Below, piece by piece: positions 5,009 through 12,802 of a stretch of DNA of 21,945 bases. Each line of letters opens with the position of its first letter. Position 1 is the first letter of the stretch. This stretch comes from JAGXQV01 sp964527565 (GTDB lineage: Bacteria > Pseudomonadota > Gammaproteobacteria > Burkholderiales > Sulfuricellaceae): assembly GCA_964527565.1 (NCBI GenBank), contig CAZGOY010000050.1, positions 1 through 21,945 of the forward strand, written 5' to 3'. Both the position numbers and the translations under genes were made by a program. The notes under the pieces were generated by a model, which saw only the letters and a list, made by a program, of their open reading frames with translations, was not told the origin of the DNA and made no database searches.

Positions 5009-8000
5009 TTGCGCCTCACCCAGATCAAACTCGCCGGTTTTAAAACCTTCGTCGACCCCACCACCATCCACTTCCCCGGTCAGCGGGTCGGCGTGGTCGG
5101 GCCGAACGGTTGCGGCAAATCCAACGTCATCGACGCCATGCGCTGGGTGCTGGGCGAAAGCTCGGCGCGCCAGTTGCGCGGCGAATCCATGCAGGATGTG
5201 ATTTTCAACGGTTCCGGCACGCGCAAGCCGGTGGGGCGCGCCAGCGTCGAGCTGGTTTTTGACAACAGCCTGGGCAAGGCCGCCGGCCAGTGGTCGCAAT
5301 ACACCGAGATCGCGGTCAAACGCGTCCTGCACCGCAGCGGCGAGTCCGGTTATTACATCAACAACCTGAACGTGCGCCGCCGCGACATCACCGACATCTT
5401 CCTGGGCACCGGGCTGGGTGCGCGCGCCTACGCCATCATCGAGCAGGGCATGATCTCGCGCATCATCGAGGCGCGCCCCGAGGAATTGCGCGTATTTCTG
5501 GAGGAGGCGGCGGGCGTTTCCAGATACAAGGAACGCCGCCGCGAGACTGAATCGCGCCTGAAGGATACCCGCGAAAACCTGCTGCGCGTCGACGACATCC
5601 GCCAGGAACTGGCCGGGCAGTTGCTCAAACTGGAGTCGCAGGCCGAGGTGGCGCGCCAGTTTCTGGAGCTCAAGGAACGCCACGAACTGGCGCAGAATCT
5701 CTACCGCCTGTTCCGCAAGCGCGAGGCGCAAATCCAGTCCGAACGCTGGCAGCGCGAGGTGCAACGCCTGGCCACCGAACTGGAGGCGCAAAACGCCGCC
5801 CTGCGTCAGGCCGAAGCGCAACTGGAGCAAACCCGCGAGGCACACTATACCGCCAGCGATGTGCTGCACGCCGCGCAAGGTGAGTTGTACGGCGCCAATG
5901 CCGAAGTGGTGCGCATCGAGCAGCGTTTGCAGCACCAGCGTGAAAACCGCCAGCGCCTGACCGGGCGCATCGCCGCCGCGCGCGAGCAGGAAGCGCGGCT
6001 CGCCAAGCAGCGCGAGGAGGCGCAGACCAACCAGGCGTATTGGCGCGAGGAGCAGGAGTTGTCGCAACTGCGCCTGGAAGAGCGGCGCGAGCGCCTGGAG
6101 CAGGAAAGCGCCAGCCTGCCGGATACGGAGGAACGCTGGCGCGAACGCCAGCGCCAGCATGAAGCGTTGCAGCATGCCCTGAGCGCGGCGCGCCAGGCCG
6201 TGCAGATCGAGGAAACGCACCGCGCCCATGCCGAACGGGCCTTGCAGGCGCTGCAAGTGCGGCGCGGCAGGCTCACGCAGGAACGCAACGCGCTGCCGCG
6301 CTTCGATGCCGATTCCCTGAGCGAGAAGGAAGAGGAACTGGCCGAAGCCGCGATGCGCCTGGAAAGCGCGCGTGCCACCCAGGAAGCGCTGGAAGAGCAG
6401 GTGCCCGATGCCGAACAGGCACGGCGCGAGGCCAGCCGCGCCGTGCAGGCGGCACAGGAGCATGTGACGCGCACCGAGGCCCGGCTGGCGGCATTGCGCC
6501 AGATGCAAAACCGTCTCGACCACAACCACAAATTGCAATCGTGGCTGGAACAGCGGGGACTCGACGGCCTGCCGCGCCTGTGGCAGAGCCTGACGGTGCG
6601 CGAGGGCTGGGACGACGCGCTCGAAAGCATCCTGCGCGAGCGCCTCGACACGGTGCTGGTGGACAGCCTGGACCACGCCGCCGCCTGGCTGGATGAGCCG
6701 CCGCCCGCGCTGCTGGCGGTGGCGGATGTGGCCCCGGTAGGAGGGGGCTCTTGTGCCCTTCAGGGTATGCCCCCGAGCTTTTCCGTGGCCGAAGAGAAAA
6801 GCTCGGGGGCAAGCCCCCTCCTACACGGGAACGGCGCAATCGGAAGCGGTGCGGTTGACACCCCGCCTCCAGCCATGCCGTTCTTGACGCTCACGCCGCT
6901 GGCGCACTTCGTTTCCTGGCGCGGCGGCGAAGCGCTGCCCGCCTGGCTGGCGGACGGGCTGCGCGACGTGTACGTGAGTGAAAACCCGCGTCAGGCATTG
7001 GCCGTGCGCCATGATCTGGCACCGGGCGTGCTGCTGGTTTCGCGCGCCGGGCACTTGGTCAGCCGTGCCGGGGTGAGTTTTTACGCGCCGCACAGCGAAC
7101 TGCACGGCGTGCTGGGGCGCCAGCGCGAGATCGGGCAACTCGAAGAGGCACTGGCGCGGCAGGTTGAGGAAACGCAAAGTCTCAGGCTGCAACTGGAGCA
7201 GCGGGAAGCGCAGCTTTCCCGCCTGCAACGCGAGCTGGCCGACTGGCGCGTCACCCTCGGCGAGTTGCAGCAACAGCGCCACGGCTTGCAACTGGAAGTG
7301 CAGCAGCTTTCCCAGGTCGGCGAGCAGGTGGCGCAGCGCGCGTCGAAAATCGACGAAGAACTGGCGGAAATCGCCGAGCAGTTTGAAACGGAAAACGAAC
7401 AGGCCGCCCTTGCCGGAGAAAACCTGGAACAGGCGCGCCTGCAGGTGGAAGCGCTCGAAGAGCAACTGGAAGACGCGCGCCTGGAGCGCCAGGAAACGGA
7501 AAACCGCCTCAACCGCCTGCGCGAGCAGGTGCGCGAGACCGAACGCGCCTTGCAGGAAGCCGATTTCGCCGAGCGCGGCTGCCGCGCCAAGCTGGGGGAG
7601 CTGGAAAATTTCCTGCGCACCTTATCCGAGCAGAGCAGCCACCTTCTCGCCCAACTGGAGTCGTTGCACGAAGAGCAACAGGGCGCCGGTGATGAACCGC
7701 TGCAACTCGAATTGCAGCAGGCGCTGGCCGCGCAGAGCGCGCGCGAAACGGCGCTGGCCGCCGCGCGCAACAACCTGGAGGGCATCACCGCACAATTGCG
7801 CGACATCGAAGGCCGCCGCATGCTCGACGAGCAAAGGCTCGACCCCCTGCGCGAGCAGATGGGCGAAGCGCGCCTCAAGGAGCAGGAGGCACGTCTCGCG
7901 CAGGAGCAATTCGGCGAACAGCTGAATGAGGCCGGGGCGGACGAGGCGGTGCTGGCGCCCTTGCTTGCTGCCAACGCCAAGGCCGGCGCGCTACAGAACG

Positions 8001-8683
8001 ACATCGCCCGCCTGGACGGCGAAATCGCCGCGCTCGGCGCGGTCAATCTGGCAGCGCTGGAAGAATTGCAAATTGCCCGCGAACGCCAGAGTTACCTGGA
8101 GGCGCAGGCCGCCGACCTCAACGAGGCCATGGAAACCCTGGAAACCGCGATCCGCCGCATCGACCGCGAAACACGCGAACGCCTGCAAGCCACCTTCGAC
8201 CAGGTCAACGACAATCTCTCCCGGCTTTTTCCCACCCTGTTCGGCGGCGGCCAGGCGCAACTGGTGATGACCGGCGAGGAAATTCTCGACGCCGGGGTGC
8301 AGATGACCGCCCAGCCGCCGGGCAAGAAAAACAGTTCCATCCATTTGCTGTCCGGCGGCGAAAAGGCGCTGACCGCGCTGTCGCTGGTGTTTTCCCTGTT
8401 CCAGCTCAACCCCGCGCCGTTCTGCCTGCTCGACGAAGTGGACGCGCCGCTGGACGACAGCAACACCGAGCGTTTCTGCGCCCTGGTGAAAAAAATGTCG
8501 GAGAACACCCAGTTCATCTACATCAGCCACAACAAGATCACCATGGAGATGGCCGAGCAACTGGTCGGCGTCACCATGCAGGAGCAGGGTGTTTCGCGCA
8601 TCGTGGCGGTCGATATCGAAGAAGCCCTGCGCATGAAGGATGCAGTTCCCCCAACCATCAACTTCGCGCCTCAAAGCGGTTAA
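5009..8683 (+). CDS. smc: Chromosome segregation ATPase SMC
   Basis: A 1224-residue SMC, the core of the bacterial condensin that organises and segregates the nucleoid. The N-terminal head begins at a TTG start (5009) with RLTQIKLAGFKTFVDP, the usual family start, and has Walker A GPNGCGKSN at residues 31–39. Two long coiled coils flank a hinge region (roughly residues 500–680). The C-terminal head has the ABC signature LSGGEKALTAL (around residue 1115) and Walker B FCLLDEVDAPLDD (from residue 1138). The frame is open further upstream to 4766, but that part has no family similarity. The oddity is an 88-bp palindromic repeat translated within the hinge region (from residue 577). It adds a Gly/Pro/Ser-rich stretch without breaking the frame. 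Confidence 0.97.
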   Translation: MRLTQIKLAGFKTFVDPTTIHFPGQRVGVVGPNGCGKSNVIDAMRWVLGESSARQLRGESMQDVIFNGSGTRKPVGRASVELVFDNSLGKAAGQWSQYTEIAVKRVLHRSGESGYYINNLNVRRRDITDIFLGTGLGARAYAIIEQGMISRIIEARPEELRVFLEEAAGVSRYKERRRETESRLKDTRENLLRVDDIRQELAGQLLKLESQAEVARQFLELKERHELAQNLYRLFRKREAQIQSERWQREVQRLATELEAQNAALRQAEAQLEQTREAHYTASDVLHAAQGELYGANAEVVRIEQRLQHQRENRQRLTGRIAAAREQEARLAKQREEAQTNQAYWREEQELSQLRLEERRERLEQESASLPDTEERWRERQRQHEALQHALSAARQAVQIEETHRAHAERALQALQVRRGRLTQERNALPRFDADSLSEKEEELAEAAMRLESARATQEALEEQVPDAEQARREASRAVQAAQEHVTRTEARLAALRQMQNRLDHNHKLQSWLEQRGLDGLPRLWQSLTVREGWDDALESILRERLDTVLVDSLDHAAAWLDEPPPALLAVADVAPVGGGSCALQGMPPSFSVAEEKSSGASPLLHGNGAIGSGAVDTPPPAMPFLTLTPLAHFVSWRGGEALPAWLADGLRDVYVSENPRQALAVRHDLAPGVLLVSRAGHLVSRAGVSFYAPHSELHGVLGRQREIGQLEEALARQVEETQSLRLQLEQREAQLSRLQRELADWRVTLGELQQQRHGLQLEVQQLSQVGEQVAQRASKIDEELAEIAEQFETENEQAALAGENLEQARLQVEALEEQLEDARLERQETENRLNRLREQVRETERALQEADFAERGCRAKLGELENFLRTLSEQSSHLLAQLESLHEEQQGAGDEPLQLELQQALAAQSARETALAAARNNLEGITAQLRDIEGRRMLDEQRLDPLREQMGEARLKEQEARLAQEQFGEQLNEAGADEAVLAPLLAANAKAGALQNDIARLDGEIAALGAVNLAALEELQIARERQSYLEAQAADLNEAMETLETAIRRIDRETRERLQATFDQVNDNLSRLFPTLFGGGQAQLVMTGEEILDAGVQMTAQPPGKKNSSIHLLSGGEKALTALSLVFSLFQLNPAPFCLLDEVDAPLDDSNTERFCALVKKMSENTQFIYISHNKITMEMAEQLVGVTMQEQGVSRIVAVDIEEALRMKDAVPPTINFAPQSG
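6737..6824. repeat. REPIN-like element: two inverted REP-type units embedded in smc
   Basis: A nested inverted repeat. The outer arms are perfect over 13 bp: GTAGGAGGGGGCT at 6737–6749 against its complement at 6812–6824. The inner arms are perfect over 16 bp: TGCCCCCGAGCTTTTC at 6768–6783 against its complement at 6796–6811. The central loop is 12 nt. Read on the minus strand, the right unit is a continuous 29-bp sequence with its own GGGGG/CCCCC hairpin. The left unit is the same sequence split by 18 extra bases (6750–6767). Two head-to-head hairpin units like this form a REPIN/BIME, and the GTAGGAG start recalls Pseudomonas REP sequences. No second copy was seen in the window. Confidence 0.8.
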
Positions 8684-8718
8684 TGGAAAATCTGGGATAA
8701 TGCGACTCGGACAGATGC

Positions 8719-8747
8719 TTGTCTTGTTTCGCGTATTGGCCTAGCAT
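8719..8747 (+). promoter_or_regulatory. Candidate promoter of the first toxin–antitoxin operon
   Basis: TTGTCT (8719–8724) and TAGCAT (8742–8747) are 17 bp apart, each matching four of six consensus bases. The -10 element overlaps the palindrome described next, so a protein bound there would block transcription. This is a candidate read by eye. Confidence 0.35.
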
Positions 8748-8771
8748 GACTATGGTCATGCCTATGGTCAT
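8745..8771. promoter_or_regulatory. Probable antitoxin operator (palindrome plus direct repeat)
   Basis: CATGAC–TATG–GTCATG (8745–8760) is an inverted repeat with 6-bp arms. The 10-mer CTATGGTCAT occurs twice, at 8750–8759 and 8762–8771, one 12-bp step apart. It ends 2 bp before the AAGGAG ribosome binding site (8774–8779). Phd/YefM antitoxins typically repress their own operon through such paired sites, so this is the likely autoregulatory operator. Confidence 0.55.
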
Positions 8772-8786
8772 TCAAGGAGAGGCGTC

Positions 8787-9017
8787 ATGCAAGTCATCCA
8801 GGCATCCGAATTCAAGGCAAAATGCCTCGCGCTGATGGACCAGGTCGCCCGCACCGGCGAGGGAATACTAATTACCAAGAACGGCAAACCGGTAGCCGAG
8901 TTGCGCCCGCCCGCCGGCATGCGAGCCAAGTCCCCTTTCGGTCTGCATAAGGGGCTGATCGAAATCAGGGGCGACATCATGTCGCCCGTCGATGTCGAAT
9001 GGGATGCGATGAAATGA
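8787..9017 (+). CDS. Type II antitoxin, Phd/YefM family
   Basis: A 76-residue antitoxin. The N-terminal DNA-binding part (MQVIQASEFKAKCLALMDQV, then GILITKNGKPVAELRP) is the standard Phd/YefM fold. The C-terminal tail (GLIEIRGDIMSPVDVEW) should wrap the toxin. It would neutralise the PIN ribonuclease encoded next and repress the operon by binding the repeats just upstream. The ribosome binding site AAGGAG lies 7 nt before the ATG. The stop codon overlaps the toxin start in ATGA (9014–9017), the usual coupling for such pairs. The module sits between smc and zipA, genes that normally lie close together. Confidence 0.9.
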   Translation: MQVIQASEFKAKCLALMDQVARTGEGILITKNGKPVAELRPPAGMRAKSPFGLHKGLIEIRGDIMSPVDVEWDAMK

Positions 9018-9415
9018 TCCTGCTCGATACCCATGTGTTGATATGGATGGATCAGGATGGTGCGGCGTTGGGCAAGAATGCGCGCCGCATCGTGCAAGCT
9101 GCGTGGGATGCGCAAGCGTTGGCGGTCAGCGCAATCAGTTTCTGGGAATGTGAAATGCTCCACGGTGCGGGGCGCTTGCAACTTCCACAATCGCCTATCC
9201 AGTGGCGCGCCGATCTTCTCGCTGCCGGTCTGATCGAATTTCCCATCGATGGCGAAATCGCCATGCTTTCGGTGCGCCTTGACCTGCCACATAAAGACCC
9301 CGCCGACCGTTTGATCGTCGCCACGGCCATAGCCAAAGGCGCCGCGCTGCTCAGTGCCGATGCCAAACTGTTGCAATGGAAGCATGCGCTGAAGCGTCAT
9401 GATGCCGCCAGATAG
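9014..9415 (+). CDS. vapC: Type II toxin, VapC-like PIN-domain ribonuclease
   Basis: A 133-residue PIN-domain protein expected to cleave RNA when free of its antitoxin. The acidic metal-binding residues are present: the Asp of LLDTHVLIW at the N-terminus, the Glu of ISFWECEML, the Asp residues of HKDPADRLIVATA, and the Asp of LLSADAKL. The start is the ATG overlapping the antitoxin stop; an upstream in-frame ATG at 8999 would lie inside the antitoxin gene and add five residues before the PIN strand. The toxin looks full length and intact, so the module is probably functional. The exact RNA target cannot be predicted from the sequence. Confidence 0.9.
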   Translation: MILLDTHVLIWMDQDGAALGKNARRIVQAAWDAQALAVSAISFWECEMLHGAGRLQLPQSPIQWRADLLAAGLIEFPIDGEIAMLSVRLDLPHKDPADRLIVATAIAKGAALLSADAKLLQWKHALKRHDAAR

Positions 9416-9534
9416 CCGGTGTATTCACGTGGGTGTGCGCCAGGAAGTCATGGTATGGGGTTGCGGAAAACTGCGATGAATTGATTGAGGGACGAAACAT
9501 TCCGCAAAGTCCACTTTGTTCCATGGATTTTTCC

Positions 9535-9563
9535 TTTTGGCGCGGGCGGGCTTCTTGTAGAAT
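9535..9563 (+). promoter_or_regulatory. Candidate promoter of zipA–ligA
   Basis: The 187-bp gap between the toxin gene and zipA contains TAGAAT (9558–9563, five of six -10 bases) with TTTTGG 17 bp upstream (9535–9540). The -35 match is poor. A promoter here would give zipA–ligA expression independent of the inserted toxin–antitoxin unit. Nothing else was recognised in this gap. Confidence 0.35.
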
Positions 9564-9602
9564 GGCCTGGGATAAACCACCGAGCATGCAAAGACAACGA
9601 AC

Positions 9603-10754
9603 ATGAGCGAATTGCACATCAGCCTGGCCATTGCCGGCATTCTGGTACTGATCGGCGTTTACGCCTACAACCGTTATCAGGAAAAGAAATTCCGCCGTCA
9701 GGCGGAACAGGATTTTGACGGTGGCACGGAGGATATCCTGCTTGACGGGGAGACTGGGGAGGCGCCACGCGAAACGCGCCGCGAACCCAGCATGGACATG
9801 GACGGCGAAGCCCTTGGTGGGGTAGCGGACGACCTTTCCATGAACGAAAACGAAATCCTGCGTTTCGAGGAAGAGGCGCCGCCGGAATCGGCTGTCTCCG
9901 CGCCGGTTTCCGCCATCGCCGATGCCGGACCGCCCGCCCTGTCGCTGCTCGACGAAGTGGTCGATTTCGTCGCTGCGATTTTCCCCTCCGAGCCGCTGCC
10001 AGCAGATATGCTGTCGGGTCTTAAGGATGACGCCGGCTTCCCGCGCCCGGTGCGCCTGCTCGGGCAAAATTCCGTCACCGGCGCGCTCGAGCCGGTGGTC
10101 GGCGGCAAGCACCGTTATGCCAAGCTGTTGCTGGCGTTACAACTGGTCAACCGCAACGGCCCGGTCGCTGCCGCCGAACTGGAGGATTTCTGCGCGCGCG
10201 CGCAGAAACTGGCCGACAGCCTGTCCGCCATCGTCGAATTGCCGGATCGCGACGAGGCCATGATGCGTGCCACCACGTTGGACGAGTTTTGCGCCACCGT
10301 CGACGTGCTGATCGGCGTCAACGTGGTCACCTCCGGCGGCGAATCCATCCCGGCCACCAAGGTGCGCGCCCTGGCCGAAGCCGCCGGCATGAAACTGAAA
10401 GGGGACGGTAGTTTTCACTACGCCAACGACGATGGGGTCACGCTGTTCACGCTCGCCAATTTCGCGCCCGCGCCGTTCACCCCGGAAAACATTCGCCAGA
10501 TGACCACGCACGGCGTCACCCTGTTGCTGGACGTACCGAAAACCCCCAACGGCACGCGCGTTTTCGATCAGATGCTGGTGCTGGCGCGGCAAATGACCGG
10601 CTCGCTGGGCGGTAGCCTGGTGGATGACAACCGCCGTCCGCTGACGGATGTCGGCATCGCCAAGATCAAGGCGCAGCTCGCCACCATTTACGCCAAGATG
10701 GATGCCGCCAACCTGTCCGCCGGCGGCGAACGCGCCCTGCGCCTATTCAGCTGA
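9603..10754 (+). CDS. zipA: Cell division protein ZipA
   Basis: A 383-residue ZipA, which tethers FtsZ to the cytoplasmic membrane at mid-cell. A single N-terminal transmembrane helix (LAIAGILVLIGVYAY, about residues 8–22) is followed by the basic RYQEKKFRR. A long acidic, Pro/Ala-rich linker follows. The C-terminal FtsZ-binding domain occupies about residues 230–370 and includes GDGSFHY, LFTLANFAPAPF, GVTLLLDVP and the GGSLVDDNRRPLT segment typical of the fold. The N-terminus is outside and the C-terminus inside the cell. The stop overlaps the ligA start in TGATG (10752–10756). The smc–zipA–ligA order is common in proteobacteria. The ribosome binding site is weak. Confidence 0.93.
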   Translation: MSELHISLAIAGILVLIGVYAYNRYQEKKFRRQAEQDFDGGTEDILLDGETGEAPRETRREPSMDMDGEALGGVADDLSMNENEILRFEEEAPPESAVSAPVSAIADAGPPALSLLDEVVDFVAAIFPSEPLPADMLSGLKDDAGFPRPVRLLGQNSVTGALEPVVGGKHRYAKLLLALQLVNRNGPVAAAELEDFCARAQKLADSLSAIVELPDRDEAMMRATTLDEFCATVDVLIGVNVVTSGGESIPATKVRALAEAAGMKLKGDGSFHYANDDGVTLFTLANFAPAPFTPENIRQMTTHGVTLLLDVPKTPNGTRVFDQMLVLARQMTGSLGGSLVDDNRRPLTDVGIAKIKAQLATIYAKMDAANLSAGGERALRLFS

Positions 10755-12802
10755 TGGCAGTGCCCGCCGGGGCCGCCGCGCGCGCGCGCGACCTGCGCGC
10801 CCAGATCGAGCGGCACAACACCCTCTATTACATCCACGATGCGCCGGAAATTCCCGACGCCGAATATGACCGCCTGTTCCGCGAATTGCAGGCCCTGGAA
10901 GCGGAATATCCCGCACTGACTGCGCCCGATTCGCCGACGCAACGGGTGGGGGCCGCACCGCTCAAGGCGTTTTCCCAGATCGTTCACCGCCTGCCCATGC
11001 TGTCGCTCAACAATGCTTTCGAGGAAAGCGAGGTCATCGCTTTCGACCAGCGCAACCGCGAGGGATTGGGCGTGGCGGAAATCGTTTACGCCGTCGAACC
11101 CAAATTCGACGGTCTGGCGATCAGTCTGATCTTTGAAAACGGCATCCTGGCGCGGGCCGCCACGCGCGGCGACGGCTACACCGGCGAGGATGTCAGCGCC
11201 AACGTGCGCACCATCGGCACGCTGCCCCTGCGCCTCAAGGATGCGCCGCCGCTGCTGGAAGTGCGCGGCGAAGTGCTGATGCTGAAAGCCGATTTCACCG
11301 AGTTGAACCGGCGCCAGCGCGAGCGGGGCGAAAAGGAATTCGCCAACCCGCGCAACGCCGCCGCCGGCAGCCTGCGCCAGCTCGATTCGCGCGTCACCGC
11401 TACGCGCCGCCTGACCTTTTTCGCCTACGGCACCGGCGCATTCGAGGGCATGGCGCTGCCGCGCAGTCATTTTGAACTGATGGCGCGCCTGGAGGGCTGG
11501 GGGCTGCCGGTGTGCCGCGAGCGCGCTCATGTAAGCGGTGCCGCCGGACTGCTGGATTATTACCGCCGCATGGGGGAGCTGCGCCCCAGCCTGCCTTACG
11601 ACATTGACGGCGTGGTCTACAAGGTCGATGACCTGCGCGCCCAGGAAGAACTGGGTTTTGTCGCGCGCGCGCCGCGTTTCGCCGTGGCGCACAAGTTTCC
11701 CGCCGAAGAGGCGTTGACGGTGGTGGAGGACATCAGCGTGCAGGTCGGACGCACCGGCGCACTGACTCCGGTGGCGCGGCTCGCGCCGGTATTCGTCGGC
11801 GGCGTGACGGTGACCAACGCCACCCTGCACAACGAGGACGAGGTGCGGCGCAAGGACGTGCACATCGGCGACACGGTCAGCGTGCGCCGCGCCGGCGACG
11901 TGATTCCCGAAGTGGTGCGCGTGCTGCCCGAGCGGCGTCCGCCGGATGCGCGCGCCTTTGTCATGCCCGCGCTGTGCCCGGTGTGCGGCTCGCACGTGGC
12001 GCGCGCCGAGGACGAGGCGGCGGCGCGTTGCAGTGGCGGCCTGGTGTGCCCGGCGCAGCGCAAGCAGGCCCTGTTGCATTTCGCCGGGCGCCGCGCCATG
12101 GACATCGAGGGCTTGGGCGACAAGCTGGTCGATCAACTGGTCGAACGGGGTCTGGTGAAGAATCCGGCGGACTTGTACCGCATCGGCATGGACAACCTGG
12201 CCAACCTGGAGCGCATGGCGGAAAAATCGGCACACAACCTGCTGGCGGCGCTGGAGAAGAGCAAGGCTACGACGCTGGCGCGTTTCATCTATGCCCTGGG
12301 TATCCGCAACGTGGGCGAAGCCACGGCGAAGGATCTGGCGCGCCATTTCGGCAGCCTGGACGCGCTGATGGGCGCCGCTGGCGAAGCTTTGCTCCAGGTG
12401 CCGGACGTGGGGCCGGTGGTGGCGCAATCCATCGTCGATTTTTTCGCCGAGGCGCACAACCGCGAGGTCATCGCGCAATTGCGCGGTTGCGGCGTCAACT
12501 GGGCCGAACATGCGGGGCAAGCACAGGCCGCACCTGGTGCAGCGAGCGGCAAGACCTTTGTGCTCACCGGCACCTTGCCGAATCTCGGCCGCGAAGAGGC
12601 TAAAGCCTTGATCGAGGCGCACGGCGGCAGGGTGAGCGGCAGCGTGTCGAAAAAAACGGCTTACGTGGTGGTAGGCGCGGAACCCGGCAGCAAGGCCGAA
12701 AAGGCGCAGGAACTGGGCGTGGCCGTGCTGGACGAAGCCGGGCTGCTGGCCCTGCTGGAAAGTGGATCAACGGAAAGGGGAGAAGATGCTGACGGCCGAT
12801 GA
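10754..12802 (+). CDS. ligA: NAD+-dependent DNA ligase LigA
   Basis: A 682-residue NAD+-dependent DNA ligase that seals nicks in replication and repair. In order: the N-terminal Ia domain (YYIHDAPEIPDAEYDRL), which binds NMN; the adenylation domain with the catalytic lysine K117 in EPKFDG; the conserved ATRGDGYTGEDV; the OB fold; the four-cysteine zinc finger (CPVC…CSGGLVC); helix-hairpin-helix repeats (GIRNVGEATAKDLA and VPDVGPVVAQSI); and a C-terminal BRCT domain (TFVLTGTLPNLGREEAKALI to the end). The length is normal for the family and nothing is missing. The start overlaps the zipA stop by one base, and its last 17 bases overlap the hpt start. Confidence 0.98.
   Translation: MAVPAGAAARARDLRAQIERHNTLYYIHDAPEIPDAEYDRLFRELQALEAEYPALTAPDSPTQRVGAAPLKAFSQIVHRLPMLSLNNAFEESEVIAFDQRNREGLGVAEIVYAVEPKFDGLAISLIFENGILARAATRGDGYTGEDVSANVRTIGTLPLRLKDAPPLLEVRGEVLMLKADFTELNRRQRERGEKEFANPRNAAAGSLRQLDSRVTATRRLTFFAYGTGAFEGMALPRSHFELMARLEGWGLPVCRERAHVSGAAGLLDYYRRMGELRPSLPYDIDGVVYKVDDLRAQEELGFVARAPRFAVAHKFPAEEALTVVEDISVQVGRTGALTPVARLAPVFVGGVTVTNATLHNEDEVRRKDVHIGDTVSVRRAGDVIPEVVRVLPERRPPDARAFVMPALCPVCGSHVARAEDEAAARCSGGLVCPAQRKQALLHFAGRRAMDIEGLGDKLVDQLVERGLVKNPADLYRIGMDNLANLERMAEKSAHNLLAALEKSKATTLARFIYALGIRNVGEATAKDLARHFGSLDALMGAAGEALLQVPDVGPVVAQSIVDFFAEAHNREVIAQLRGCGVNWAEHAGQAQAAPGAASGKTFVLTGTLPNLGREEAKALIEAHGGRVSGSVSKKTAYVVVGAEPGSKAEKAQELGVAVLDEAGLLALLESGSTERGEDADGR

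Noticed and set aside
4988..6676. 562-codon open frame on the minus strand opposite smc
   Set aside because: Low-complexity Leu/Gln/Ala-rich translation typical of the antisense of coiled-coil codons; the SMC reading has both ATPase motifs.
6725..6890. Possible frameshift or pseudogene in smc at the odd Gly/Pro-rich segment
   Set aside because: The frame is continuous and the signature and Walker B motifs follow in the same frame; the segment is explained by the embedded palindrome.
10777..10802. Alternating GC tract at the start of ligA (and a similar one near 10191)
   Set aside because: Ordinary Ala/Arg codons in a high-GC genome; no evidence for a structural or regulatory role.
10688..12622. 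644-codon open frame on the minus strand opposite ligA
   Set aside because: LigA is complete on the plus strand with all domains; the antisense translation has no recognisable motif.
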